From: Opitutaceae bacterium BACL24 MAG-120322-bin51
Lineage (GTDB): Bacteria; Verrucomicrobiota; Verrucomicrobiia; Opitutales; Coraliomargaritaceae
DNA length: 64,000 nt
Assembly: GCA_905182435.1 (NCBI GenBank)
Contig: CAJJBN010000021.1
Location: 1 to 64,000, forward strand
Direction: 5' to 3'
Positions 11,807 to 20,702 of the stretch are shown piece by piece. The position numbers were made by a program, and so were the translations under genes. Positions within the stretch are counted from its first letter, which is position 1. Every line of letters starts with the position of its first letter. Under the pieces are notes generated by a model that was not told where the DNA came from, searched no databases, and saw nothing but the letters and a program-made list of their open reading frames with translations.

Positions 11807-13282
11807 CTATTTGCCATAAAGCTGCCAATGAGTAACGCCACCTCCAGGAATCTTCTCAGGTGCAACATATTCAATGCTAACGAGATATGCATCAAGTTTT
11901 TCATTTAATTCAACCAGCTTTGCCGCATATTCGGGATTCTGGGCATGATTGTAGAGCTCCTTTGGGTCGGCCGAGATGTGATAGAGTTCGCTCTTGAAAT
12001 TACCGTCTGGGTAACGAACTAATTTCCAGTCCTCTGTGCGATATGCGTGGAGCGTCGGAGTTCCTGGGAAGCCTCCACGGGGGCGATAGTCCGATTCTTT
12101 GTAGTATTCATACAAGAAACCTTCGCGACCTTCGCCATCTGGCTGGAGGAGCGGAACCCAACTCTCACCTTGCATGTGCTCGGGAATCGGCGCGCCCACA
12201 ATATCGAGTAAACTAGGTGCGAGGTCTATGTTAAGAACTAATTCATCCACCTTTTGAGCATTCATAAGGCTAGGGCTCCACATAATTAATGGGATACGGA
12301 TGGATGGGTCATACGCCTTACGTTTGTCATGCAAGCCTCCGTGCTCACTCATGAAGTATCCGTTGTCACCTGCGAATATGATTATGGTGTTATCCAATTG
12401 TCCTTTTTCTTTAAGGGCTTGAATGATCATCCCTACCCCATCGTCAACCGCAGTGATCGTGCGCAATTTATCTGGTATGCGTGGATGCAAGGGGGCTTTG
12501 CCTCCGGTAATTCGCCTATTTTCTAATGCTGACTCAGAAACGTAAAGGGGCTTAGCCTCCAAGTTGTCATCTAAGTCATCCTGCGATGGGATATCGATAT
12601 TGCTGTAAAGCTTACTATGTCGAGGCGCGGGCGTAAATGGTTGATGCAAGGCCTTATGGCTGAGGTAGAGCATAAATGGCTGATCACCACGCTCTTGGTT
12701 GATGAATTCGACTGCCATATCGTTCAACTCATCCGTCAAATATTTACCTTTAGGGACTTCTCGAGTTGCGCCGTCGTGCAATAGGAATTTGTCGCCAAAA
12801 TACTTTCCTTGCCCCCAAAAGCATGCCCAATAATCAAAGCCAGGGCGCGGGCGGTTGTGCATGGCTTGGTGCCACTTTCCCATAAAGCCAGTGTTGTAAC
12901 CAGCCTCTTGCAATAATACTGGGAAAGTCGGCAGACTTTTATCGTAGTCAACATGCTCATTTACAATGACTCCGTGGGTAGTAGCGTATACACCTGTCAA
13001 AAAAGAGGCACGAGAAGGGCCACAAAGGGAAGTGGTGGTGAAAGCATTCTCAAAAGTAACTCCATTATTAACTAAAAGATCTAGGTTTGGCGTCTTGAGC
13101 CATGGGAAATTTCCAATGGCTGCAATCTCATCGTAGCGCTGATCATCTGTAAGAATGAAAACTATATTAGGCTTCTCATTTGCAACCGTTTCATTGCCCT
13201 GTAAAGCAGTCGACGATAGCAACAGAGCGAATAAGTAACAAGTGAAGCTTGATAAGAAAAATACAGATTTTATATTAGACAT
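11807..13282 (-). CDS. Secreted S1-family sulfatase
   Basis: Type I sulfatase of 491 residues. Signal peptide about 1-28; metal motif NIVFILTDDQR (residues 39-49); formylglycine motif C-G-P-S-R (Cys87); GKWHQAMH; late metal motif FAGDNGYF; C-terminal block LYEYYKESDYRPRGG. The related sulfatase at 7582-9042 has the same order of motifs. The gene starts 53 bases from the divergent 1147-residue protein, and the best copy of the candidate operator (13295-13312) sits 12 bases upstream of this start codon, so one site could control both genes. Probably removes sulfate from the glycan that the neighbouring GH16 and GH94-like enzymes cut. Substrate and subfamily not assigned. Confidence 0.9.
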   Translation of the reverse strand: MSNIKSVFFLSSFTCYLFALLLSSTALQGNETVANEKPNIVFILTDDQRYDEIAAIGNFPWLKTPNLDLLVNNGVTFENAFTTTSLCGPSRASFLTGVYATTHGVIVNEHVDYDKSLPTFPVLLQEAGYNTGFMGKWHQAMHNRPRPGFDYWACFWGQGKYFGDKFLLHDGATREVPKGKYLTDELNDMAVEFINQERGDQPFMLYLSHKALHQPFTPAPRHSKLYSNIDIPSQDDLDDNLEAKPLYVSESALENRRITGGKAPLHPRIPDKLRTITAVDDGVGMIIQALKEKGQLDNTIIIFAGDNGYFMSEHGGLHDKRKAYDPSIRIPLIMWSPSLMNAQKVDELVLNIDLAPSLLDIVGAPIPEHMQGESWVPLLQPDGEGREGFLYEYYKESDYRPRGGFPGTPTLHAYRTEDWKLVRYPDGNFKSELYHISADPKELYNHAQNPEYAAKLVELNEKLDAYLVSIEYVAPEKIPGGGVTHWQLYGK

Positions 13283-13294
13283 AAATTGGAACCG

Positions 13295-13312
13295 TGTGCA
13301 TTAAAGTGCACA
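13295..13312. promoter_or_regulatory. Candidate LacI-type operator in divergent promoter
   Basis: TGTGCATTAAAGTGCACA: perfect 6-base arms TGTGCA and TGCACA with a six-base spacer. It is the most symmetric of the copies. It lies in the 53-base gap between the divergent starts at 13282 and 13336, where a bound protein would cover both promoters or ribosome-binding regions. Confidence 0.6.
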
Positions 13313-13335
13313 ATTCAAGGCAAAATAAAACCAAC

Positions 13336-16300
13336 ATGCAACTTAAAGACAACAACACTGCTGAATGCACGGAATCTCAAGAGAATTCACTACTTGAAAT
13401 TCACGACTATGATGAGATGCCTCCGTTCTTTATGTCGCTGATTAGTCGGGATAACTTGTGGGCTTTTATCTCTAGTCGCGGTTCGCTTTCTGCAGGCCGA
13501 GAAAGTGCTGAAAAATCAATTTTTCCCTATGTCACGGTCGACAAAATACACGACAGTTACGGAATAACTGGGCCACGCACAATGATCCGCCTGAAAGGCA
13601 ATGAACTATGGGAACCATTCACCCCACATGCCTCAAAAAAGCCCGACTTAGAACGGACTTTGTCTAAGGGGGCACTGGGCAACTCGATCTGCTTCGAAGA
13701 AAAACGAATCCAAGATGGCTTATCTTTTAAATATCGTTGGCAGCCCGCCGGGCGTTTTGGTTTGGCTCGCACAGCCTGCTTGGAAAACCGCGGCAATCAG
13801 GCAGTTCAACTAAATGTTTTAGACGGCATCGCCAATATATTACCCCCTGGCTTGGATTCGCGCATGCAAGCAAACAGTAGTGTATTGACCGACGCTTATA
13901 AGCAAAGCGAGCTGCAAGCCAACTCTCGCATGGCAGTCTATTCCACAGCATCAGGAATTACGGATCGCCCCGAACCGATGGAAAATCTTCGCGCTAACTG
14001 TGCTTGGTCTTCTGGCCTTGATGAAGCCGCTGTTACCTTGGCCACAGAAGCACCTGATGCAATGATCCGTGCTGAAGCAATTGATCCGTGCGATCTAAAC
14101 TGCGGGCAGCGAGGCGCCTATTGGTTGCACGGAGAAGTAAGTCTAGAGCCTGGTCAAAAAAAGGAATGGGTGATCGTACTCGATTCTGATCTAGATGCTG
14201 CAGGAATTGCTAAACGTATCGATGAATTAGATACAAAAAATGGGGCAAGCTTGATAGCTCAAGCGATCGAAAGTAATGCGTCGGAACTTGCTGGATTGTT
14301 AACCAGTGCGGATGCGTTCCAATGCGGGAACGACTTAATGTCGCAAATTCATCACACCGCTAATGTTCTCTTCAACTCCATGCGTGGAGGAGTCTTCATC
14401 AACGGGTATGACATCAAGGGAGAGCACCTACAGGCGCATGTCAAGCAAGCCAATCGTAGGCTCTATGATTTACACGAGACTGCTCTCTCAAGCTTGAATG
14501 GCTTGTTGAATTACAAAGAATGTCGTAGCCAAATTGAAGCGCTTAATGACCTGGATTTGCTCCGGCTATTCTTAGAATATTTACCTCTGACCTTCAGTCG
14601 ACGACATGGTGATCCTAGTCGACCATGGAACAAGTTTGTCATAAAAACTCATGACTCAGACGGCAGCCCGTGCATGGCTTATCAAGGTAATTGGAGGGAT
14701 ATCTTTCAAAATTGGGAATCTTTATGCCTAAGCTACCCACTCTTCCTAGAACACGTCGTAGCGAAGTTCCTGAACACATCAACCATGGACGGCTACAACC
14801 CGTATCGTATATTCGATGGCGGATTCGACTGGGAAGAAATCGACGCGGATGATCCTTTTTCTGGCATTGGTTATTGGGGCGATCATCAAATCGTATACTT
14901 ACTACGCTTGATCGAAACATTGCGTGCGCATGAGCCTGAGGTCTTAAACAAATGGTTAGACGAAAGAGCATTTGTTTTTGCCAATGTCCCCTACCGCATC
15001 AAACCGCTAGAGGCTATTTTAGACAATCCCAAATCAACTATCATCTTTGATGCGGATTTAAGTACGAAAATTAGAATACAAGCCCAAGAAGAAGGCAGTG
15101 ATGGTGCATTGCTGAGAGCTGCAGATGCATCGATCCAGAAGGCCAACCTGACTGAAAAACTTTTAATTCCGGCGCTTGTGAAATTGAGTAATTTTGTGCC
15201 AGGAGGTGGTGTTTGGATGAACACCGAACGACCAGAATGGAATGATGCCAACAATGCGCTCGTAGGAAACGGTTTGTCGATGGTGACGGCTGGCCACCTG
15301 TTGCGATACGTAAGATTTTGTCGCGATTGGTGGAGTCAGTTCGACCACGACAAGCAAATATCTTTAAGCGCTCCAGTGGCTGATTTTGTCGATTCCTTGC
15401 TAAGTATTTTTTCTAATAAGAATACAGACCCGCACGCCAGCACTGCAGATGATTTTTTGCGTGCGCAGGTGGTTCGTGAGCTAGGCCTTTCGGGCCAGTG
15501 CTATCGAGAGCATGTCTACGCTGGCGATTTTGAGACTCAACGGAAGTTAGCATTAAAAACTGTGCTTCAACTACTAGATAATGCTGACCGTTGGCTAAGA
15601 GCTAGCTTGTTAGCTGCCAAGCGCGCAGACGGACTAATGAATAGCTATAACCTTCTTGATTATTCAGTGGACCGTAACTCGATGTCAGTCGGTGAACTAA
15701 ATGAAATGCTCGAGGGACAGGTGTCTGGGCTAAGCGCTGGTCATTTAAGTAGCGCTGAAGCAGTCGAACTAGTCGATACTATGTTTGAAAGTCAGCTGTA
15801 TGTTGAAGATCGCAACAGCTTCTTATTATACCCAGATCGCAAGTTGCCAATGTTTATGGATAAGGGTCTGATCCAGGAGACTGCTCTTGAATCCAGTCAA
15901 CTATTGCAACACATGATCAGCGAAGGTGACGCACGACTGGTAACACAAGACATCCAAGGTAAATTACGATTTGCATCTGAATTAGAGAATAAGGATGCAC
16001 TGTTATTACTACTTGAGGAACTTTCAACTGAACTAAGGCTCACAGATTTAGTAGAAAAAGAATTCAGCTTAATCCTGAATATCTATGAAAATACATTTAA
16101 CCACCGAGCCTTCACTGGGCGCAGTGGCGGCATGTTTTCCTTCGAGGGCCTTGGTTGCATCTATTGGCACCAGGTTTCTAAACTGCTGCTTACCGTACAA
16201 GAATGTTTCTTTAACGAGGCTGAGAAAACATCACCAGACAATGAGCTACTCAACGCGCTAGGCGTGCGATACTACAAAATTCGAAAAGGCTTAGGATTTA

Positions 16301-16779
16301 ACAAGTCAGCAAAGGAATATGGTGCATTTCCCTCCGACCCCTATTCTCACACTCCCGCGCACAGCGGTGCCCAGCAACCTGGAATGACTGGGCAGGTAAA
16401 GGAAGAAATAATAACGCGGTTTGGTGAGTTAGGTATTCGTATCCGTGCGGGTGCACTCAACATTGATCCTCGATTGCTACAAACTTCCGAATTCACCCAC
16501 CAATCACGCACCTTTGAAACAACGGGTGTCGACGGTAAGCATGAAAGCTTTGAGCTCAAAAGCGGCTCACTCGCTTTCACTTACTGCCAGACGCCTTTCA
16601 TCTATAGTATAGGCACTGATACGGCACACATCCGAATAGAAATAGACTATCAGGATGATAACCAACTAGTATCAGAGGGCAGTCAGTTGCCAGCAGATGC
16701 CTACCTAGATGTGATTCAGCGAAAAGGTAACATCCGTAGCGTGAGGGTAAGCATACCCGAACAGATACTCTTCCAATAA
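13336..16779 (+). CDS. Large cytoplasmic protein resembling GH94-type glycoside phosphorylases
   Basis: An 1147-residue protein with no signal peptide, so its substrate is probably an imported oligosaccharide. Order of parts as I read it: an N-terminal beta-sandwich-like half (about 1-290), a helical linker, a barrel-like helical region (about 330-1030) with GYWGDHQ (512-518) and EWNDANNALVG (634-644), then a C-terminal beta region with GIRIRAGALNIDPRLL. The EWND-A-NN element resembles the DWNDG-MN active-site segment of GH94 cellobiose phosphorylases, and the beta-helical-beta order also fits GH94 and relatives, but it is some 300 residues longer than typical members. The upstream GTG at 13294 would put the operator inside the coding region, so I chose ATG 13336. 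Family placement is inference; a new phosphorylase or hydrolase family is possible. Confidence 0.6.
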   Translation: MQLKDNNTAECTESQENSLLEIHDYDEMPPFFMSLISRDNLWAFISSRGSLSAGRESAEKSIFPYVTVDKIHDSYGITGPRTMIRLKGNELWEPFTPHASKKPDLERTLSKGALGNSICFEEKRIQDGLSFKYRWQPAGRFGLARTACLENRGNQAVQLNVLDGIANILPPGLDSRMQANSSVLTDAYKQSELQANSRMAVYSTASGITDRPEPMENLRANCAWSSGLDEAAVTLATEAPDAMIRAEAIDPCDLNCGQRGAYWLHGEVSLEPGQKKEWVIVLDSDLDAAGIAKRIDELDTKNGASLIAQAIESNASELAGLLTSADAFQCGNDLMSQIHHTANVLFNSMRGGVFINGYDIKGEHLQAHVKQANRRLYDLHETALSSLNGLLNYKECRSQIEALNDLDLLRLFLEYLPLTFSRRHGDPSRPWNKFVIKTHDSDGSPCMAYQGNWRDIFQNWESLCLSYPLFLEHVVAKFLNTSTMDGYNPYRIFDGGFDWEEIDADDPFSGIGYWGDHQIVYLLRLIETLRAHEPEVLNKWLDERAFVFANVPYRIKPLEAILDNPKSTIIFDADLSTKIRIQAQEEGSDGALLRAADASIQKANLTEKLLIPALVKLSNFVPGGGVWMNTERPEWNDANNALVGNGLSMVTAGHLLRYVRFCRDWWSQFDHDKQISLSAPVADFVDSLLSIFSNKNTDPHASTADDFLRAQVVRELGLSGQCYREHVYAGDFETQRKLALKTVLQLLDNADRWLRASLLAAKRADGLMNSYNLLDYSVDRNSMSVGELNEMLEGQVSGLSAGHLSSAEAVELVDTMFESQLYVEDRNSFLLYPDRKLPMFMDKGLIQETALESSQLLQHMISEGDARLVTQDIQGKLRFASELENKDALLLLLEELSTELRLTDLVEKEFSLILNIYENTFNHRAFTGRSGGMFSFEGLGCIYWHQVSKLLLTVQECFFNEAEKTSPDNELLNALGVRYYKIRKGLGFNKSAKEYGAFPSDPYSHTPAHSGAQQPGMTGQVKEEIITRFGELGIRIRAGALNIDPRLLQTSEFTHQSRTFETTGVDGKHESFELKSGSLAFTYCQTPFIYSIGTDTAHIRIEIDYQDDNQLVSEGSQLPADAYLDVIQRKGNIRSVRVSIPEQILFQ

Positions 16780-16828
16780 ACGAACCGTCAACTTTCTGTC
16801 ACCTGAAAGATAGTTGATCTTATAAACT

Positions 16829-16844
16829 AGCGCATTGGAGCGCT
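16829..16844. promoter_or_regulatory. Variant operator-like site upstream of GH16 gene
   Basis: AGCGCATTGGAGCGCT has the same half-site spacing as the other candidate operators, and aligned with GTGCATTAAAGTGCA it differs by transitions at most changed positions. It lies 52 bases before the GH16 start. A weak nested hairpin (TCAACT 16788-16793 with AGTTGA 16812-16817, no T-run) lies between it and the previous gene. Confidence 0.3.
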
Positions 16845-16895
16845 TAATACATATACTTCTTTAACTAATAAATACCATTATGATTCACCTGCCAC

Positions 16896-17789
16896 ATGAA
16901 CGTTCTTAGATTATCTAACAATGCGACGAGCATTTTACTATTAGTCCTATTTTCTGGCTCCAGCGTGGCATGCGCTACGCCTAATGCTTCTCTTAACCCA
17001 GAGCGCTGGGTGTTCTCTTGGTCGGATGAGTTCGACTATACCGGAAAGCCGAATCCAGAGATCTGGGACTATGATTATGGCTACCTCGGCTTTAATGAAG
17101 AGCTACAAAACTACACCGACCAGTCTAAGAATGTTCGTGTAGAAAATGGGGCACTAGTCATTGAAGCTCGACTGGACGTAGTCAGTGCAAAGCGCTCTAA
17201 AGAAGTGGTGCTGGAATTAAAAGGCTTTAATACGGATGCATCGATACTTGGCAATAAAGAGTTCACTTCGGCGCGACTAGTCACTCGAGGTAAGAAAGAA
17301 TTTGTACATGCACGGGTGGAAGCACGCGCGCGCTTTACTAAGGGTCGCGGTTCTTGGCCAGCGATCTGGTTGCTTGGTGATGAGACAGATGACCTGTGGC
17401 CTGTATGCGGTGAGATGGATATTATGGAGCACGTCGGTTACGATCCAAACCACGTGCACTCGGCCGTTCACACCAAGCACTCAAATTTCATGAACCACAT
17501 CAACGTTAAGGACAGTGTGATCTTGCCAGATGTCTGGGCTGAATTTCACACCTACGCAGTTGAATGGAACGTAGGTGAGATCCGGTTCTTTATTGACGAC
17601 ATCTGCTACCATGTAGTGCCGAAGGGCGAACGTACTGACGACGACTGGCCCTTCACTGAAGACGACTTCTACTACCTAATCCTGAACATTGCCGTGGGCG
17701 GTAGTTGGGGCGGGATCGAGGGCATCGATATGGAAAGCTATCCGCAACAGATGATAGTCGATTACGTGCGTGTTTTTGAGAGGAAATAA
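16896..17789 (+). CDS. GH16 family endo-glycanase, laminarinase-like, secreted
   Basis: A 297-residue glycoside hydrolase of family 16. Signal peptide about 1-27 (ending SSVACA); then WSDEFDYTGKPNPEIWDYDYG, the usual GH16 opening. The catalytic motif E-M-D-I-M-E has nucleophile Glu173, assisting Asp175 and acid/base Glu178, followed by HVGYDPNHVHSAVHT, which resembles laminarinase-type GH16 (subfamily 3) sequences. The motif has the extra residue of the beta-bulge group (laminarinases, agarases, porphyranases), so cutting of beta-1,3-glucan or a sulfated galactan both remain possible. It is a retaining endo-enzyme by family knowledge. It ends with the expected strand VDYVRVFER. Faces the sulfatase at 17857 tail to tail. 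Confidence 0.93.
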   Translation: MNVLRLSNNATSILLLVLFSGSSVACATPNASLNPERWVFSWSDEFDYTGKPNPEIWDYDYGYLGFNEELQNYTDQSKNVRVENGALVIEARLDVVSAKRSKEVVLELKGFNTDASILGNKEFTSARLVTRGKKEFVHARVEARARFTKGRGSWPAIWLLGDETDDLWPVCGEMDIMEHVGYDPNHVHSAVHTKHSNFMNHINVKDSVILPDVWAEFHTYAVEWNVGEIRFFIDDICYHVVPKGERTDDDWPFTEDDFYYLILNIAVGGSWGGIEGIDMESYPQQMIVDYVRVFERK

Positions 17790-17856
17790 ATCTTCGCAGC
17801 TTCCATTTTCCAAATCCGACAAGTAGTTAAACTAACAATCAGATTTCAGAGTGTAA

Positions 17857-19320
17857 CTATTTTGCCCATTCGGGACGGTCTTGATATTCGAGCTTTTGAA
17901 CGTGGCGGTTACGCCCTGGTTTAACAGCTTCGTCTTGCTTTTCCGCAAGAGCCATCAGCTCTTCAACCACGTCCGTGTGTTGATCCGCGATGTTATACTT
18001 TTCGCTTGGATCATGACCTAGGTGAAATAACAGAGGCTTCTCATACTTGATTCTGGGTTCACCATCCCCCCATGCACCTTTGGTAATTAGGTGGAGTTTC
18101 CAGGGACCAGAACGAACCGCGTATAGTTCCTCTTCTCTGTAAAAAAAGAATTCACTACGCGGACTGTTCCCGCCCTTGAGGGCGGGCATCAGATTCAAAC
18201 TATCTTCGCCTCTTGCAGTCTCTTGGGCGATTACTGCGAAAGTGGTATATAGATCTAGTGCGGAGCCGATACCTCGGCAAATGGAGCCAGCCTCGATCGT
18301 CCCAGGCCACCAGAATAGGGTTGGTTCGCGCATACCGCCCTCCCAAGTGGTACCTTTGCCACTACGCAATAGCCCAGCGCTGCCGCCACGTTCATCCATT
18401 ATGAGCCAAGGCCCGTTATCAGAGGTAAAGACCACTAGGGTATTTTCGGCCAAACCAGACTCCCTCAGGGTATCGAGAATAGTTCCAACAGATGCATCTA
18501 ATTCTTCGATGACATCGCCGTAAAGCCCGCGCTGGCTTTTGTCGCGGAATTCAGCAGACGCATGGAGTGGGATGTGCGGAAAGCTAGACGCATAGTAGAG
18601 GAAAAATGGCCGCTCTTTGTTGTTCTGTATAAACTCAACGCAGCGCTCAGTACTACGGCGAGTCAGAGTTGTTTGATCGCACGGATACTCAATCACTTGA
18701 TCGCCTTCCATCAACGGCACCCAGTCATTAATCTTGTTCCCCCGCGCCTGGACATGCTCAAGAGTCATCCCCTCGCGAAGTAAAACATCTTCAGCAAACG
18801 ACATCCTCGGATCAAGGCGCATATCATTCGAATATGGAATGCCGAAATAGCTATCAAAGCCCTGATTAGTGGGTAGATACTGCGACTGATGACCGAGATG
18901 CCACTTGCCTACACAAGCAGTCACATAGCCCGCTTCTTTCAGTGTTTCGGCAATAGTGACCTCCGCCGGATCTAAGCCTTCGGCCGACCACTCAAAAAAT
19001 ACGGCCGAGGCGGTGCCGGTCTTGACTGGATAGCGACCAGTGAGCAGGCCGGCGCGACTAGCGGAACAAACTGGGGCAGGCGCATAGAAGTCAGTCCAGC
19101 GCTGTCCTTCGGAAGCCATTTGATCAAGCTGGGGGGTATCAATGGTCGGATGACCATAACATCCCAAATCGCCGTAGCCGAGGTCATCCGTATAAATCAA
19201 TACGATGTTTGGCGCTTGCGCAGCTATACTCGAGAAAGAGAAGACACAAAGCAAAGTGGCTATCAAAGAAACGCAAGTTAGGCAGAAATTGGAGGGGCTG
19301 AATCTAGTCTTCATTAGCAT
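17857..19320 (-). CDS. Secreted arylsulfatase A-like sulfatase
   Basis: A 487-residue type I sulfatase of the arylsulfatase A / N-acetylgalactosamine-6-sulfatase type. Signal peptide about 1-34; NIVLIYTDDLGYGDLGCYG (38-56) binds metal; formylglycine motif C-S-A-S-R (Cys85) with Ala in the third place, the alternative allowed in S1 sulfatases; TACVGKWHLGH; VFTSDNGPW; C-terminal ELYAVRSGPWKLHL. It is of a different subfamily from the other three intact sulfatases. Last gene of the probable minus-strand operon running from the TonB receptor through the symporter and GH16 gene; 128 bases separate it from the GH16 start. An alternative start two codons in (ATG 19314) is possible. Confidence 0.92.
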   Translation of the reverse strand: MLMKTRFSPSNFCLTCVSLIATLLCVFSFSSIAAQAPNIVLIYTDDLGYGDLGCYGHPTIDTPQLDQMASEGQRWTDFYAPAPVCSASRAGLLTGRYPVKTGTASAVFFEWSAEGLDPAEVTIAETLKEAGYVTACVGKWHLGHQSQYLPTNQGFDSYFGIPYSNDMRLDPRMSFAEDVLLREGMTLEHVQARGNKINDWVPLMEGDQVIEYPCDQTTLTRRSTERCVEFIQNNKERPFFLYYASSFPHIPLHASAEFRDKSQRGLYGDVIEELDASVGTILDTLRESGLAENTLVVFTSDNGPWLIMDERGGSAGLLRSGKGTTWEGGMREPTLFWWPGTIEAGSICRGIGSALDLYTTFAVIAQETARGEDSLNLMPALKGGNSPRSEFFFYREEELYAVRSGPWKLHLITKGAWGDGEPRIKYEKPLLFHLGHDPSEKYNIADQHTDVVEELMALAEKQDEAVKPGRNRHVQKLEYQDRPEWAK

Positions 19321-19448
19321 ACTCTACAGATAGATTAGAGTGAGCGAGTTAGCCAACTGCTAATTCACTAGTTTCTAGGACTAGGCTGGTCCTCTAATCA
19401 AGCTCAGCGAATAGACAGTGCAGGTAGCATGTTATCCTAAATCGATGT

Positions 19449-20600
19449 CTACTGCCGGCCATATACACGGATATACTCAACCTCCAAGCGCTCTGCAGTC
19501 AGTGATGGATCAATCTTTCTGGCTCGTCCGCCACCCATAGCCAGGTTCATTATTAAATTCTGCGGGTCGTTAAACGGATATTCCAAGGCATTCGCATTTT
19601 TGTCATACGTGAAGACATGCTCGCCATTAAAAAAGATCTGCAGCGATTCTGGTGTCCACTCCAATGCATAAGTGTGGAATTTACCGGCCATTTGCTGAAC
19701 ATGCTTTTTGCTGGCGATGTGGTTACCCTGCTTAAAGTAATAAGCGCGCGTGTGGCAGGAGAAGTGGGTTAGGCCATCGCCAGTTTCATCATCGATTTCC
19801 CGCCCGTAATTTTCCAAAATGTCCAACTCTCCGCAATAGGGCCAAGAGACTTCATCACGGTAAGCATCGCCCAGCAACCATATCGCAGCCCAGCACCCAT
19901 CGCGCCCAGAGATCTTGGCACTGAACTCTATTTTTCCATAGAGTAAACTCATCCGTCCACGTGTGGTCAGCCGAGCCGAGGTCCAGCCACCATCTTCGCG
20001 ATCCTTGCGCGCTTCAATGATGAGCCGACCGTTTTCACAGCGGGCATTTTCGAGACGATTTTCGGTATAGTAGTGGGGTTCGCGATTACCCCAGCCCCAG
20101 TTACCGATGTCGTAAGCCCAAACCTTAGGGTCGGGCGCGCCATCTTCTTCAAACTCATCCGACCAAACGAGCGCCCATTCGTCGCCCTCAAGGTTTTGCT
20201 TCAGGGTATATGGAGTCAGCTCATGCTCCTTCAATAAGGTGAACCTGACCCACTCGATCGTGGCGGCACCTTCGATGAAATTGACCCTCATGTTATGCAC
20301 GCCTGTGTTCAGGGGAGAACCATCTTTTTGAACAAGGACGAATTGGTCGGCCGACTTGACCGGCATCGCCGCAGTAATGTCATAAGTGCGGCCGTCCAGA
20401 TTATGGATGTAATCTTCAATGAATAAAATCGCTTCACCCTTCGCTGACACCTCGACGCGATAGCGCCCGGCAATGGGTATCTCGACATCAAAAACTGAAT
20501 CTTTAAATTCAGACTTATTAACAGTTACTTGCATAGACATAGCCGGTGACCCCATAAGTATAATGACTCCTAAAACGAAAATTGATAGTTTTCCAAACAT
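19449..20600 (-). CDS. GH16 family endo-glycanase with N-terminal accessory domain
   Basis: A 383-residue secreted GH16 enzyme. The signal peptide (MFGKLSIFVLGVIILMGSPA) fixes the start at 20600, preceded by a good ribosome-binding sequence AGAGGAATT; an open extension up to 20681 has neither. Residues about 23-130 form a small beta-sandwich that looks like a carbohydrate-binding module. The GH16 domain follows: WSDEFEEDGAPDPKVWAYDI, then E-L-D-I-L-E with Glu258, Asp260 and Glu263 as catalytic residues, then HFSCHTRAYY. It lacks the DPNHVHSAVHT block of the neighbouring GH16, so the two probably cut different linkages or substitution patterns. Part of the TonB-receptor operon. An imperfect inverted repeat CCAGC-N4-GCTGG lies at 20654-20667, about 55 bases upstream. 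Confidence 0.92.
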   Translation of the reverse strand: MFGKLSIFVLGVIILMGSPAMSMQVTVNKSEFKDSVFDVEIPIAGRYRVEVSAKGEAILFIEDYIHNLDGRTYDITAAMPVKSADQFVLVQKDGSPLNTGVHNMRVNFIEGAATIEWVRFTLLKEHELTPYTLKQNLEGDEWALVWSDEFEEDGAPDPKVWAYDIGNWGWGNREPHYYTENRLENARCENGRLIIEARKDREDGGWTSARLTTRGRMSLLYGKIEFSAKISGRDGCWAAIWLLGDAYRDEVSWPYCGELDILENYGREIDDETGDGLTHFSCHTRAYYFKQGNHIASKKHVQQMAGKFHTYALEWTPESLQIFFNGEHVFTYDKNANALEYPFNDPQNLIMNLAMGGGRARKIDPSLTAERLEVEYIRVYGRQ

Positions 20601-20702
20601 AATTCCTCTAAAAAATAATGCATCTATAGATCTTAGATGATGAATCTTTAACTGCCAGCGCCTGCTGGTTCTATAAGTCATTCACGTGCTCTAAGACTAT
20701 AT

